This document shows, piece by piece, positions 1 to 9,462 of a stretch of DNA of 64,000 nucleotides. The stretch comes from Burkholderia paludis (GTDB taxonomy: Bacteria; Pseudomonadota; Gammaproteobacteria; Burkholderiales; Burkholderiaceae), in contig NZ_JPGL01000011.1 of assembly GCF_000732615.1 (NCBI RefSeq), positions 165,096 through 229,095 of the forward strand, written 5' to 3'. The notes below the pieces were generated by a model, which saw nothing but the letters and a program-made list of their open reading frames with translations, was not told the origin of the DNA and did not search any database. The stretch's first letter is position 1. Every line of letters starts with the position of its first letter. The translations under genes and the position numbers were made by a program.

Positions 1-2
1 CC

Positions 3-119
3 CGGCTCAATCAGATCCTGCTGGAGACGCTGCGCCGCTGGCGCTTCTTTCCGGCGACCGATGACGGTCGTCCTGTCGAGAGCCGGCAGGACGTACGCGT
101 TCATTTCAACGTGGATTGA
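3..119 (+). CDS. TonB-family C-terminal domain, 3' end only
   Basis: The first 39 codons of the window form the end of a protein that begins outside it. The visible residues (LLETLRRWRFFPA, a GRPVES turn, then a basic/acidic strand ending VHFNVD) match the last helix-strand unit of the TonB C-terminal fold. TonB couples the inner-membrane proton motive force to outer-membrane receptors. The rest of the gene is not visible, so it could be a TonB paralogue or another energy-transducer-like protein. Positions 120-387 hold no gene I can support. Confidence 0.55.
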   Translation, partial: RLNQILLETLRRWRFFPATDDGRPVESRQDVRVHFNVD

Positions 120-387
120 GCACGGTGGAGTCGCCGCGACCGAGTCGAGCGCGCGCGATGGTCTTGGCGATCGTCCCGACGCACCGGCGTTGCCTCAGCC
201 CGTTGTCTTAACGAGCACGTCGATCCATGAATGGACGCCGCTCACATGCGGCGCGGCACCCGGACCTCGCGCAGCAAGCCAGCCGGCGATTCGCAACGGC
301 TCGAACGATGACGCCTGAGGTAAGGCGGGAAGCGCATGCACCGACGAGTGCAATCCTGCTTTCCGGCGCAGGGCAGGACATCGCCGC

Positions 388-1608
388 TCACGTGTTCCGG
401 ATCAGCACATCGGGCGTCAGGCCACTGCAGCGATCCACGCCCAGCATCGCCATGTTCCGGTCGACTTCGTCGCGCAGCAGGCCGATCGCATGCAGCACGC
501 CGGCCTCGCCGGCCACCGCGGCCGCGTAGTTGAACGGCCGGCCGACGAACACCATGCGTGCGCCCATCGCCACCGCTTTCAGCACGTCCGATCCGCGGCG
601 AAAGCCGCTGTCGATCATGACCGGATAGTCGGCGCCGAGTGCGCCGACCACGTCAGGCAGGATGCGCATCGGCGAGACCGCGCCGTCCAGCTGGCGGCCG
701 CCGTGATTGGACAGGATGATCGCGTCGGCGCCCACGTCGCGCGCGATCACGGCATCGTCGACGCTGAGAATGCCCTTGATGACCAGCTCGCCTTGCCACA
801 TCCGGCGAATCCGCTCCAGGTGCTGCCAGTCGAGGTGATCGCGCGCGGAGAAATCCCGCAACACGCTGGACGACAGGATCGGCGCGCCGCGCGTGGCGAA
901 GGAGTTTTCGAAGTGCGGCATGCCGTGCGTCAGCAACGTGCGCGCGAAGGTGCCCGCCAGCCAGCGCGGCCGCGTGATGCCGTCCCAGAACAGGCGCGGC
1001 CCGGGGCGCAGCGGCGTGGTGAAGCCGGTGCGCACGTTGTTCTCGCGATTCGCGGACACCGGGATGTCGACCGTGATCACCAGCGTCCGGTAGCCGGCGC
1101 GTGCGACGCGTTCGAGCAATGCGGAGATGCGCGCGTCGTCGCCGGGCAGATACGCCTGGAACCAGGTGCCCGGTGCGGCGGCGGCGACGTCTTCCAGCGG
1201 AATCAGCGACGAGCCGCTCATGATCGACGCGATTCCCGCGTGGCGTGCGGCACGCGCGAGCACGACGTCGCCGCGATAGGCCGACAGCGCATGGATGCCC
1301 ATCGGCGCGATGCCGAACGGCGATGCATAGCGCCGGCCGAACAGCTCGACCGTCTGCTGCCGCTGCGACACGTTGCGCAGCACGCGCGTCACGAAACCGT
1401 ATTCGTCGAACACGGCGCGATTGTCGTCGCGCGTGCGGTTGTCTTCCGCCGCGCCGTTCACGTAGCCGAAGATCGGGCGCGGCAGCACCCGGCGCGCCCC
1501 GGCTTCGAAATCGTGCAGGCTCAGCATCTTGCGCAGCACGCGCGGCGGCTTGCGCGTCGCGGCCGCGGTGTCGTTTTTCCCGGGAATGGATGACGCGGAT
1601 GAGTTCAT
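388..1608 (-). CDS. FMN-dependent alpha-hydroxy-acid oxidase/dehydrogenase
   Basis: A 406-aa enzyme of the L-lactate dehydrogenase/glycolate oxidase family, which oxidises L-2-hydroxy acids with FMN in a TIM barrel. The signature LSNHGGRQLDGA, with the catalytic His and the substrate-binding Arg, lies near the C-terminus. It is preceded by an FMN-phosphate-binding region (VIKGILSVDDA) and followed by the second FMN site (IDSGFRRGSDVLKA). The ATG at 1608 was chosen because a longer reading would overlap the divergent LysR gene, and family homology starts soon after this Met. The substrate cannot be read from sequence. The neighbouring MHS permease and LysR gene suggest uptake and oxidation of a small organic acid under LysR control. 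Confidence 0.9.
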   Translation of the reverse strand: MNSSASSIPGKNDTAAATRKPPRVLRKMLSLHDFEAGARRVLPRPIFGYVNGAAEDNRTRDDNRAVFDEYGFVTRVLRNVSQRQQTVELFGRRYASPFGIAPMGIHALSAYRGDVVLARAARHAGIASIMSGSSLIPLEDVAAAAPGTWFQAYLPGDDARISALLERVARAGYRTLVITVDIPVSANRENNVRTGFTTPLRPGPRLFWDGITRPRWLAGTFARTLLTHGMPHFENSFATRGAPILSSSVLRDFSARDHLDWQHLERIRRMWQGELVIKGILSVDDAVIARDVGADAIILSNHGGRQLDGAVSPMRILPDVVGALGADYPVMIDSGFRRGSDVLKAVAMGARMVFVGRPFNYAAAVAGEAGVLHAIGLLRDEVDRNMAMLGVDRCSGLTPDVLIRNT

Positions 1609-1711
1609 GTCGACAGCCTTGTTTCGAATCGGTGCGGGAATTTTATGCAGGCGCGAGCGCCATAAAAAGCGATAATCTTCCAAGGAATTTGTTCGATAAA
1701 AGCGAAGAACC

Positions 1712-2599
1712 ATGGCGACCCCGACCCTCAAGCAACTCGACGCCTTCTACTGGGCGGCGACCTGCGCAAACTTCTCGACCGCGGCGCAGCGGCTGCATCT
1801 GTCGGTTTCATCGCTGTCCAAGCGCATCAACGAACTCGAGCAGGTTGTCGAGCGCACGCTGTTCGATCGCAGCGGCCATCGCGCCGTGCTGACCGACGAC
1901 GGCGAAGCGCTGCTGCCCGCGGTCGTGCGGGTGCTCGAGTCGGTCGCGGCGTTGCAGGATTCGGTGGCGAAGGACGAAGGATTGAGCGGCCGGCTGCGGT
2001 TCGGCGTCGGCGAGCTGTCGGCGCTGACGTGGCTGCCGCGTTTCGTCGCGGCCGTGCAGAAACTGCATCCGAAACTGGCGCTGGAGCCGTACGTCGACGT
2101 CGGCGCGGCGCTCGAGGAGAAGGTGGATGCGGGCGAACTGGACTTCGCGGTGATCGCGGGCCGTTCGTCGCGCAGCAGCGTGCTGTCGCAGCCGGTGGCC
2201 GAAACGCGGTTCGCGTGGATGGCGGCCGAGGCGCTGGTCGGCGACGAGCGGGTGCTGACGCCGGCGCTCGTCGCCCGTCATGCGCTCGTGCTGTTGCCGT
2301 CCGGGTCGGGCGTGACGCGCATTCTCGACGACTGGCTGCTCGCGAGCGGCCTCAACCATCCGCGCCGGATCGCCTGCAACAACTGGAGCGCGGTGGCCGG
2401 CATGTTGCGCGAAGGCGTCGGCATCGGCTTCCTGCCGGTCGACTGGGCCGGCGCGCGTTTCGGCGGCGATCTCGTGCAGTTGACGAGCGAACCGCCGCTG
2501 ACGCCGCTTCCCTATGCGTTCCAGTGGCGGCGCGGCGACGTGCGCGGCCTGATTCCGTCGATGCTGTCGCTGGTGCGCCAGTACGCGGATTTCCGCTGA
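1712..2599 (+). CDS. LysR-family transcriptional regulator
   Basis: A 295-aa LysR-type regulator. The N-terminal winged helix-turn-helix reads LKQLDAFYWAATCANFSTAAQRL, with SSLSKRINELE as recognition helix. A periplasmic-binding-protein-like effector domain follows from about residue 90. The gene diverges from the hydroxy-acid oxidase with about 100 bp between the starts, which is the usual layout of a LysR regulator controlling its divergent neighbour. The effector is unknown. Confidence 0.92.
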   Translation: MATPTLKQLDAFYWAATCANFSTAAQRLHLSVSSLSKRINELEQVVERTLFDRSGHRAVLTDDGEALLPAVVRVLESVAALQDSVAKDEGLSGRLRFGVGELSALTWLPRFVAAVQKLHPKLALEPYVDVGAALEEKVDAGELDFAVIAGRSSRSSVLSQPVAETRFAWMAAEALVGDERVLTPALVARHALVLLPSGSGVTRILDDWLLASGLNHPRRIACNNWSAVAGMLREGVGIGFLPVDWAGARFGGDLVQLTSEPPLTPLPYAFQWRRGDVRGLIPSMLSLVRQYADFR

Positions 2600-2608
2600 C
2601 GGGATGGG

Positions 2609-2636
2609 CGCCGCCCCGTGTCAGGGCGGGGCGGCG
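2609..2636. terminator. GC-rich hairpin between convergent genes
   Basis: A 10-bp perfect stem (CGCCGCCCCG paired with CGGGGCGGCG) with an 8-nt loop lies in the 56-bp gap between the converging LysR and permease genes. There is no T-tract, so it is a plausible bidirectional transcription barrier rather than a textbook intrinsic terminator. Confidence 0.5.
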
Positions 2637-2655
2637 GCGGGAGCGGACGCCATGC

Positions 2656-3975
2656 TCACGCTTCGTCGATGCGCGACACGCGCTTGGGATCGGGCATCCA
2701 CAGATAGCAGACCAGCGAGACGAGCACGCACGCCGACACGTAGTAGAAGAACCACGCTTCGTGCCCGATGCTCTTCATCCACAGCGCGACATATTCGGCC
2801 GTGCCGCCGAACAGCGAGACGGTGATCGCATAAGGCAGGCCCACGCCGAGCGCGCGCACGCCGACCGGAAACAACTCGGCCTTCGCGACCGCGCTGACCG
2901 ACGAATACAGGCTGACGATCAGCAGCGCGACGACGATCAGCGCGAGCGCGCTGCCGGTGCTCCGGACCCCGCGGAGTTCCTGGAAGATCGGCACGGTGCA
3001 GAGCGTGCCGAGCACGCCGAACGCGATCAGCAGCGGACGGCGACCGATGCGGTCGGACAGGCTGCCGAAGATCGGCTGCATCACGACGAACGCCAGCAGG
3101 CTGATCACGGAGACCATCGACGCATCCGCCTTGCTCATCCCCGCGCTGTTGACGAGGAATTTCTGCATGTACGTCGTATAGGCGTAGAACGCGACGGTGC
3201 CGCCGAGCGTCAGGCCGGCCACGATCACGCATTCGCGCTTGTGGCGGAACAGGTCGGCGATCGACGCGTGACGGCGCTTGCTCTGGCGATGCTGCTCGAA
3301 CGATTCCGTTTCCTTCATGTTGCTGCGCAGGAAGATCGCGCTGCAGGCCAGCAGCGAGCCGAGCAGGAACGGCACCCGCCAGCCCCAGCTTTCGAGCTGC
3401 GCGGTGGTCATGAAGCACTGCTGCAGCACCACCAGCACGCCCATCGCGAACAACTGGCCGAGCGACAGCGTCGCGAACAGGAAGCTCGAATAGAAGCCGC
3501 GGCTGGACGGGTCGGCCATCTCGCTCAGATAGGTGGCCGAGCTGGCGTATTCGCCGCCGAGGCTGAGCCCTTGCAGCAGGCGCGCGACGATCAGCAGGAC
3601 CGGTGCGGCGATCCCGATCGTGTCGTAGCCGGGCGTCAGGCCGATGATCAGCGAGCCGGCGCACATCGCCAGCACCGATACGAGCAGCGCGGCCTTGCGG
3701 CCCTTGCGATCGGCGTACATGCCGACGAGCCAGCCGCCGATGGGGCGCATGATGAAGCCGACCGCGAAGATGGCCGCCGTGTTCAGCAACTGCGCGGTCT
3801 GGTTGCCGTTCGGAAAGAACGCCTTCGCGAAGTACAGCGAAAACGCCGAATAGACGTACCAGTCGTAATACTCGATGAGATTGCCTACCGATCCGCTGAA
3901 GATGGACCGCAGGTTCGCGAAGGTTCCGGTCGGCCGGGAATCCGTGGCCGTTGCAAGAGGGCTGACGCGCGACAC
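2656..3975 (-). CDS. MFS transporter, metabolite:H+ symporter (MHS) type
   Basis: A 439-aa inner-membrane permease with 12 predicted hydrophobic segments. It carries the MHS-subfamily N-terminus GNLIEYYDWYVYS and the cytoplasmic loop DRKGRKAALL after helix 2, with a second copy DRIGRRPLL after helix 8. Relatives (KgtP, ShiA, ProP types) import organic acids or zwitterions with protons. The start is GTG at 3975, with GGAG 8 nt upstream. Substrate unknown. The divergent oxidase and LysR gene nearby hint at a hydroxy- or keto-acid. Confidence 0.9.
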   Translation of the reverse strand: MSRVSPLATATDSRPTGTFANLRSIFSGSVGNLIEYYDWYVYSAFSLYFAKAFFPNGNQTAQLLNTAAIFAVGFIMRPIGGWLVGMYADRKGRKAALLVSVLAMCAGSLIIGLTPGYDTIGIAAPVLLIVARLLQGLSLGGEYASSATYLSEMADPSSRGFYSSFLFATLSLGQLFAMGVLVVLQQCFMTTAQLESWGWRVPFLLGSLLACSAIFLRSNMKETESFEQHRQSKRRHASIADLFRHKRECVIVAGLTLGGTVAFYAYTTYMQKFLVNSAGMSKADASMVSVISLLAFVVMQPIFGSLSDRIGRRPLLIAFGVLGTLCTVPIFQELRGVRSTGSALALIVVALLIVSLYSSVSAVAKAELFPVGVRALGVGLPYAITVSLFGGTAEYVALWMKSIGHEAWFFYYVSACVLVSLVCYLWMPDPKRVSRIDEA

Positions 3976-4247
3976 GTAATGTCTCCGTTTCGATTGTGCT
4001 CGTTATCCGTGCGAGCGCTGGCCGTGGGTCGGCCGCTCGCGATCGGGTTCGGCAAGGTTAGAAGAGGCGTCGCATCGTAGAAAGCGAATTAATGACAAGG
4101 AGCCTGTTCGCTTTATGGAAACGTCGGCTGGTCGGCCGCCGACCCATTGCCGGCGCGGCGGGAAACCGGTCTCATCGGTGCTGTTTCAACGCACCTTGCG
4201 GCGGAGCGGGATGGTGCGCGGCCCGACCGTGCCGCTATCGGTCGAAG

Positions 4248-4473
4248 CGGCTGAGCGCAGAGCGCCATATCGGCGTGGTGGTGGTGCCGCACGACATCAA
4301 CATGGCGAGCCGCTTCTGCGACGAACCCATCGCGCCCAAGAGCGGCAGCCATGCTCGCGCATGGCCTGTTCGCCGAACCGATGCGCGCCGACATGCTCTG
4401 TGCGATCTACGGTAATCCGATGGGCGCGGTCGCGCATCCGCCCGACGGCATGCCGATCAGCTTCGCGCATTGA
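4248..4473 (+). pseudogene. Fragment of an Fe3+-siderophore ABC transporter ATPase
   Basis: Two adjacent frames together read as the C-terminal end of a FecE/FhuC-type ATPase. First comes RHIGVVVVPHDINMASRFCDE, which covers the H-loop His. After a frame change near 4345-4355 the reading continues as MLAHGLFAEPMRADMLCAIYG and ends GMPISFAH-stop. Intact relatives read this as one piece and have the Walker A and signature motifs upstream, which are missing here. It is a decayed remnant of an iron-uptake gene. Confidence 0.7.
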
Positions 4474-4777
4474 GCGCGTGCGACGGGCGGACGTGAATCT
4501 CGCCCGAGCCCGTGTGCGCCGCTGGTACACTCGGGCCGCCACGCGGCTTTTCGCGATCTCGTGAGTGTCGCGGGCCACTGCGGCGCGTGTCATCGCCACT
4601 TCAATGATGCACGGGTTTCCACGCCTCGCCGGGCAAAGCTCAGGTCGAGGCGCTTTGCCGCGATCGCCTCGCGCCGACGGACTTCAGGATTTGCCGTGAC
4701 GCGCGTGCAGCGGTAGTCGAACGGGTTCGTCGCTGCCGGCAGCCCTGATCGAATCAACGCATTCCGGGACGGATATA
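4474..4777. other. Intergenic, nothing recognised
   Basis: About 300 bp after the ABC ATPase remnant and before the next gene. I see no open frame with protein-like composition, no RNA gene and no repeat apart from general GC-rich sequence. Positions 4080-4247 are likewise empty. Confidence 0.4.
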
Positions 4778-5284
4778 TTGAACAAGAAAATTGCCATTCT
4801 GACGGTTGCCATGCTCGCTTCGATACAGGTCCATGCCGAGGCGGATTGGCGCATCGTGGGGCAGACCGATGGCGCCGAGCATGCGTTGCTCTATGACAAA
4901 AGCAGCATCCGTCATTTGTCCGACGGCAAGATCGGACTCTGGACGCGAATGCTTTTCAGGGATCGTCAGGCTTACGCCAAACAAACCTACCAGCAGACGA
5001 CCACGCATGGCGTTATCGACTGCGCCTCTCTGGACTGGACGATCGACTACTTCGTCCATTCAGGCATCGATGGCGATGTCGTCTTCAGTGGCCCGTTGAA
5101 GCCGCCGGCACAGTTGCCCGATCAGGCCGGTTCAATGCAGGAGCAGCTGGGGCACGTGGTGTGCGAAGACGGAAAGCAGTCGGAGTCGGCGACCACGATG
5201 ACCAGCCTCGCCGATCAGGCGGTTGTCGAGGGAATGGCGAAACGGTTCATGCGGGGCGGGCAGGCTTCCCAGCCACATCAGTGA
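4778..5284 (+). CDS. Exported hypothetical protein, surface-adhesin-E-like
   Basis: A 168-aa protein with a clear signal peptide (KKIAILTVAMLASIQVHA, cleavage after VHA). The mature part opens DWRIVGQTDGAEHALLYDKSSI and continues with strands ending in LWTRMLF. This pattern is seen in small periplasmic proteins resembling the surface-adhesin E fold. Two Cys (in IDCASLDW and VVCEDG) could form a disulphide. The start is TTG at 4778, with GGGACGGA just upstream; an ATG start at codon 12 would cut the signal peptide. Its role is unknown and it stands alone. Confidence 0.7.
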   Translation: MNKKIAILTVAMLASIQVHAEADWRIVGQTDGAEHALLYDKSSIRHLSDGKIGLWTRMLFRDRQAYAKQTYQQTTTHGVIDCASLDWTIDYFVHSGIDGDVVFSGPLKPPAQLPDQAGSMQEQLGHVVCEDGKQSESATTMTSLADQAVVEGMAKRFMRGGQASQPHQ

Positions 5285-5790
5285 TTCCGCGATGTCATGG
5301 CGGCCGGAGAGCGCGTCGACTCGTCTCGCTATCCTCGAGTTTCCGTCGATTTCGATAGTGCGGATTCGACCCATCGATCGTCCGCACGTGCCGATGTCCC
5401 CGGCGATTGATCGCTGCGTGTTGAAGGTGCTTCGGACGATGCCGGTTCTCATGAGCCGGTCGTCATCCGGATCCGTCGTCGCGAAGCCTTTCGCCTTCCG
5501 GCAAGTTGGCGGAGAGTGGTCAGATCATTGATCCGACGGGCTTTTCCCTGGCGTACACGTCGTCACCGATGCCGCGGGGATCGGTGATGCCTGCCGGCCC
5601 CGAAGCATGTGGGCGTTGGAATACGTGCCAACCGGGCGGCCGCGACGCTTCGATGTAGAAAGCCGGTTCGCCGCGAGTCGGGGAATCGGACGAGCGCCGG
5701 GAAAATCAAAGGCGCGATGATCTGCAATTACCTCGACCAGAAGATCGCTACCGTGAAATACCGGCCGGACCCGGAATCGAACCAGGTTTT
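5285..5790. other. Intergenic, nothing recognised
   Basis: About 500 bp between the exported protein and the kinase-like gene. Short frames exist on both strands but none has family resemblance or a convincing ribosome binding site. It may be decayed sequence. Confidence 0.4.
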
Positions 5791-6441
5791 TCATGGCTCG
5801 TTGATCTGCTTCCGTATACCGGTGTCGACCGACCGATCATGGCCGGCCTCCGACGACTTTGCGTGACCGAAAAATTGCTGATGCATCTTCGAGAATGCAG
5901 TCGGGGTTGGTCGACTTTGTAACCATGCCAGTACGGATTGGCCGCAATCGATCGCGTTTGAAGACGACGTGTCCACGACGTGATCGTAGTGCCGGTGAGC
6001 ATGGATCGAGTTGAATTGAGACCTGGCTAACCCGACCTTACGGTCGCCACGAGCCCGCTCACGCTCGATCAAAATTTCGAGCGAACAAAAGACACCGACG
6101 ATGAAGGCCGGGAGATCGACCAAGTCTTCGAGCATGTAGTGCCATGCGTCGGTTGAGAGGACATGATCAACGATCACTGCCTGACCGTGCCTGGAAAAAG
6201 TCGAGGCAGTGGCATTTATTGCCCGGCATAACGCGGCCACGCGAACCTGTGTTGTCTGCTTCCCGACTTCCCAGTAGTTTGCGGGCTCCATGTTTCGAAA
6301 CACGTCCAGCTCGACGTGCAAATGATGCTCAGTCGAGCTCTCGCACAAGTACCTGGCAAGCGTGCTTTTGCCGACACTGCTCGGACCGTTGAGCACGATA
6401 ATGGTCCCGCATGGTATCTGGGGAATGTCCGTGATCGGCAT
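5791..6441 (-). CDS. Chloramphenicol-phosphotransferase-like P-loop kinase
   Basis: A 216-aa P-loop protein. The Walker A motif GPSSVGKST lies at residues 19-27, just after the first strand TIIVLNG. LDVFRNM follows, then the strand AVIVDHVLS, and a lid region IERERARGDRKVGLA with several Arg. This layout matches the CPT family, whose founding member phosphorylates the antibiotic chloramphenicol. Many family members have other, unknown substrates, so resistance is not implied. The C-terminal 50 residues are poorly conserved in character. It stands alone. Confidence 0.75.
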   Translation of the reverse strand: MPITDIPQIPCGTIIVLNGPSSVGKSTLARYLCESSTEHHLHVELDVFRNMEPANYWEVGKQTTQVRVAALCRAINATASTFSRHGQAVIVDHVLSTDAWHYMLEDLVDLPAFIVGVFCSLEILIERERARGDRKVGLARSQFNSIHAHRHYDHVVDTSSSNAIDCGQSVLAWLQSRPTPTAFSKMHQQFFGHAKSSEAGHDRSVDTGIRKQINEP

Positions 6442-7091
6442 CGAGGTACCCGTCGGTGGTCTGCGAATTCGGGAAGCGGTTCAATTGTCGGCGAATTGCG
6501 ACTCGATGTCGAACGGCCGCTCGTGGCCGGCCTCCGACCGTCGGCGCGGTCGCTCCGGGCGGCCGGGCCTGCGCCCGGCGGCGGCGGGCACCGTCCCGTT
6601 GCTGCCAGGCGGACCGTCGCTATTCCAGCGATGGGTGCCGGGGCGCAACTGTCCCCGCGCCCGGCGCGAATCGACACCCCGATGGCAAGCCATGGTCAGA
6701 GATCCCCACGGACTTCACTGGCTCCCAACTCGCTCCGCTGCCGGTAGACTTCCGCCTGACGCTCATCTCTGTCGTCATTGCGCAGTTGGACCATCCAGTC
6801 CGGGTGATCGTCGGTCACGCCGGAGTATTCCACGGTTTCCCGGTGAACCGCATCGACGAGCTGCGCGTATTGCGGAGATGCCTGAGCCTGCGCGAGCAAG
6901 GCGTCATACGCGGCATCGTCCGCGCTGATATTCGGTCAACGCTCCTGAGGCTCATGTCGTTGTGAGCGAAGAAGGTGTCAGGCGCAGAATATGCTGGGAC
7001 GCCCGATGGTCGCAAGAGACGATACGGAGGGCTTCGTTTTGCCGCAGTGCATCAGGCCGGTTACCCGCTTCCTGCTTCGGAGGATTTCATC
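6442..7091. other. Intergenic with possible gene debris
   Basis: A 650-bp gap. It holds one protein-like fragment on the minus strand (separate entry) and is otherwise GC-rich without a recognisable gene. The serine hydrolase ribosome binding site closes it on the right. Confidence 0.4.
6696..6899 (-). pseudogene. Unrecognised protein fragment
   Basis: A 67-codon reading (TTG first) has convincing protein composition: QYAQLVDAVHRETVEYSG followed by DDHPDWMVQLRNDDR. In-frame codons continue about 11 residues upstream of the TTG to a stop, without an ATG or GTG. It therefore looks like the C-terminal end of a gene that has lost its beginning. I do not recognise the family, and a short TTG-initiated gene cannot be excluded. 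Confidence 0.35.
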
Positions 7092-8204
7092 TTGTTGAGC
7101 CGCCGCGCGATCCTGAGCTTACCGGCCGCCTGTTGGCTGGTACGCTACTCACCTCTATTTGCCGCTTCATTGCCTGACAGCCCAACCTGGCCGGGAGTTG
7201 AGTGGAGTCAGACGACGCCCGGGCAGGCCGGCTGGAATCCGGAACTGATGTCGGAGGCGAGGCGCTATTCCGCAAGCATTGGCACCGCGAGTTTCATGGT
7301 CGTTCAGAATGGCGTGGTGATCGATAGCTGGGGCGATATCGACCGTAGGCTCGAGTTGCACTCGATGCGCAAGAGCCTGCTTAGCGCGCTGATCGGCATT
7401 GCCGTCAAGGAAGGAAAGATCACGCTCGACGCAACGCTCGCGTCGCTGGGGATCGACGACAATCCCCCGGGATTAACGGATGCCGAAAAGCAAGCGACTG
7501 TCCGGCAACTGTTGCAGGCGCGATCCGGCGTATATCACCTCGCCCTCTACGAGACCGAAGGCGAAAAGCGAAGGCGGCCGGCCAGGGGTAGCCACGCACC
7601 GGGCACCTTCTGGTACTACAACAATTGGGATTTCAACGTGCTGGGCACGATTTACGAGCGTGCCACCGGCGCCTCGATCTTCGACAGCTTCCAGCAACGT
7701 ATCGCGACGCCGCTCGGCATGCAGGACTACAGGCCCGGCGACGGGCGCTATATCCGGGGCGCCGATTCGATGCATCCGGCCTACCCGTTCCGCATGACTG
7801 CGCGCGACTTGGCTCGATTCGGGTTACTTTTCTTGCGGTCCGGGCGGTGGCGCGATACGCCGGTGGTACCTGCGTCATGGGTCCAGGAGAGCACGACCGC
7901 CTGGTCCGAAACGTATCTCCACTCCGGGTACGGCTATATGTGGTGGACCGGTTTCCCGGATCGGCGAGTCCGCGTAATGAACTTGTCGCCAGGCGGCTTC
8001 TGGGCAGATGGTCACAACGGACAGTATGTCGTGGTCGACCCGGCGAATGATCTGGTCGTGGTTCATCAGACTGCCAAGGGCAAGGTTGTCGAGCGACAAA
8101 TGGGCCACTTGATGTGGCTGGTTCTACGCGCCGCGAATGTTGCAAACGCAGGGGACGATCCGATGGTCGGGGCGGTCCCGCCGGGGGCCGACATGACGCC
8201 GTAA
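7092..8204 (+). CDS. Exported serine hydrolase, beta-lactamase class C/EstB family
   Basis: A 370-aa penicillin-binding-protein-like hydrolase. The nucleophile motif SMRK (SxxK type) sits in LHSMRKSLLSAL. The YxN-type motif lies in WYYNNWDFNVLG, and an HNGQY segment stands where the third KTG-like motif belongs. The N-terminus (SRRAILSLPAACWLV then SPLFAASLP) is a signal peptide with an Arg pair, possibly Tat-type. I chose TTG at 7092 because GGAGG lies 8 nt upstream and it places the signal peptide at the N-terminus; the longer reading adds 39 unlikely residues. Family members include esterases, D-aminopeptidases and carboxypeptidases, and the substrate is unknown here. Confidence 0.82.
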   Translation: MLSRRAILSLPAACWLVRYSPLFAASLPDSPTWPGVEWSQTTPGQAGWNPELMSEARRYSASIGTASFMVVQNGVVIDSWGDIDRRLELHSMRKSLLSALIGIAVKEGKITLDATLASLGIDDNPPGLTDAEKQATVRQLLQARSGVYHLALYETEGEKRRRPARGSHAPGTFWYYNNWDFNVLGTIYERATGASIFDSFQQRIATPLGMQDYRPGDGRYIRGADSMHPAYPFRMTARDLARFGLLFLRSGRWRDTPVVPASWVQESTTAWSETYLHSGYGYMWWTGFPDRRVRVMNLSPGGFWADGHNGQYVVVDPANDLVVVHQTAKGKVVERQMGHLMWLVLRAANVANAGDDPMVGAVPPGADMTP

Positions 8205-8382
8205 GGGGGCGGGGTGTCCGTACTGGCACGGATGCTTCCGGATGGATTGCCGCCCCCGGCGTTGTCGTCGTTCGCATGTCTCAGCCGGTTTCATTTTCGG
8301 CCGGCGTGGCTCTGGCTACAAACGCTTTTGTCGTCACGCCCGGAAGCGTCGGTTCGACGGGTTGTCGCGAGTGACGCGTGAT

Positions 8383-8430
8383 GAGCGGCTACCGCTCGAT
8401 GTGGCAGGCCGCACGCCATCCTGAGCGGCC
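8383..8430. repeat. Interspersed intergenic repeat, copy 1
   Basis: About 48 bp in the gap between converging genes. It shares the core CGATGTGGCAGGCCGCA with copies at 12106 (CGATGTGGCAGACCGCA) and 13971 (CGATGTGGTGGACCGCA), and the flanking bases also align over about 45 bp. All copies lie outside convincing genes. Confidence 0.55.
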
Positions 8431-8436
8431 TTGCGC

Positions 8437-9462
8437 CTATTTGAGTACCGCTTTGAGGAAAGCCGCGACTTCAGCAGGCGATTGCGCCTGTGCCTCCGGG
8501 TCGCCGCCCAGGGTGACGCCCGTGGTCAGGCAGCGCTTCGACTCAGCGGTGGCGGCGGCGCCGGATAGCGTCTGGCCATCCCGAACCATTGTGAACTTCC
8601 GGCGATCGAGATCATAGGAGCCGTGGCATTCTCGCGCGCTCGTTGCGAGTGGTACTGAATGCAACGGCGTGGGTCGGTCGAAACCATGCCAGGCATCCGG
8701 ATACTCTTTCAGCGTGACCTGCGCGCCTTTCGAACGGAGCGTTGCTGCATAGGCAATGCAAGGGCCTGCCGGCGTATAGTTATCCTTACCGCCAACAAGC
8801 ATCAGGACGGGAGAGCCGTCCAGATGCGCCGCGTCGTAAGAGATGCCACAGGACGGATAGAAAGCGACGTGAGCAGCAAACCGCAGATCGCCTTGAGTCG
8901 CAGCCAGGCGGAAGGGCTCGAGCGATGAATAGAGCGCCGCCACGCCGCCGCGCGAAAAGCCCATGACCGTGATCCGCTCCTTGTCGATACGAGGATCGGT
9001 CGCCAGCAAACGCAAGGCGGCGTAGGCATCGGCGATATCGGCGGTCATCGAAAGCTGCGTCTGATCCTTTTCAGTGTTCCTGATACCGCGTCCGGTAAAA
9101 CTGTCCACGACGAAGCTGGCATAGCCGAGGGCGTTCATGCGCTGAGCCCAAACCCGTTCACCCCGATTCACGCCGCTACTGCCATGCAGGATGATGACCG
9201 CGGGTACGATGTGTGGCCCCTTGCCGGGTATGCTCAACTCCCCGGAGATGACGGCCTTTTCGCTGCTGGCGGAATGCGAGAGAAATTCCCCGGTGCTCCT
9301 GGGAGTCACCGATTCGAACGTCACGATTCCGCTACGACCGTCGCCAAGCGAGTTCGTGATCGGCGGGCCAATCGTGGCAGGTGAACTGCACGCCGCTATC
9401 GCGCTCGCGGCGATAGCCGGCAACAGGCTTCGAGTGATGTGACGAACAATCCCTGGATACAT
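8437..9462 (-). CDS. Dienelactone-hydrolase-like lipoprotein
   Basis: A 341-aa alpha/beta hydrolase. The start at 9462 puts a lipoprotein signal first (MYPGIVRHI, then LLPAIAASAIAAC with Cys as lipidation site). A longer reading would bury it. The oxyanion region is VIILHGSSGVNRG and the nucleophile elbow is GFSRGG (Ser). An acid strand near LMLVGGKDNYTP and the His in DAWHGFDRP complete the triad. It probably faces the periplasm. The substrate is unknown; dienelactone hydrolases act on small esters or lactones, but many family members do not. Confidence 0.85.
   Translation of the reverse strand: MYPGIVRHITRSLLPAIAASAIAACSSPATIGPPITNSLGDGRSGIVTFESVTPRSTGEFLSHSASSEKAVISGELSIPGKGPHIVPAVIILHGSSGVNRGERVWAQRMNALGYASFVVDSFTGRGIRNTEKDQTQLSMTADIADAYAALRLLATDPRIDKERITVMGFSRGGVAALYSSLEPFRLAATQGDLRFAAHVAFYPSCGISYDAAHLDGSPVLMLVGGKDNYTPAGPCIAYAATLRSKGAQVTLKEYPDAWHGFDRPTPLHSVPLATSARECHGSYDLDRRKFTMVRDGQTLSGAAATAESKRCLTTGVTLGGDPEAQAQSPAEVAAFLKAVLK

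Noticed and set aside
2029..4080. 683-codon plus-strand open frame across the LysR gene and the permease
   Set aside because: It is antisense or out of frame to two well-supported genes and its composition (Arg/Ala/His/Gln-rich, no motifs) is that of a GC-rich shadow.
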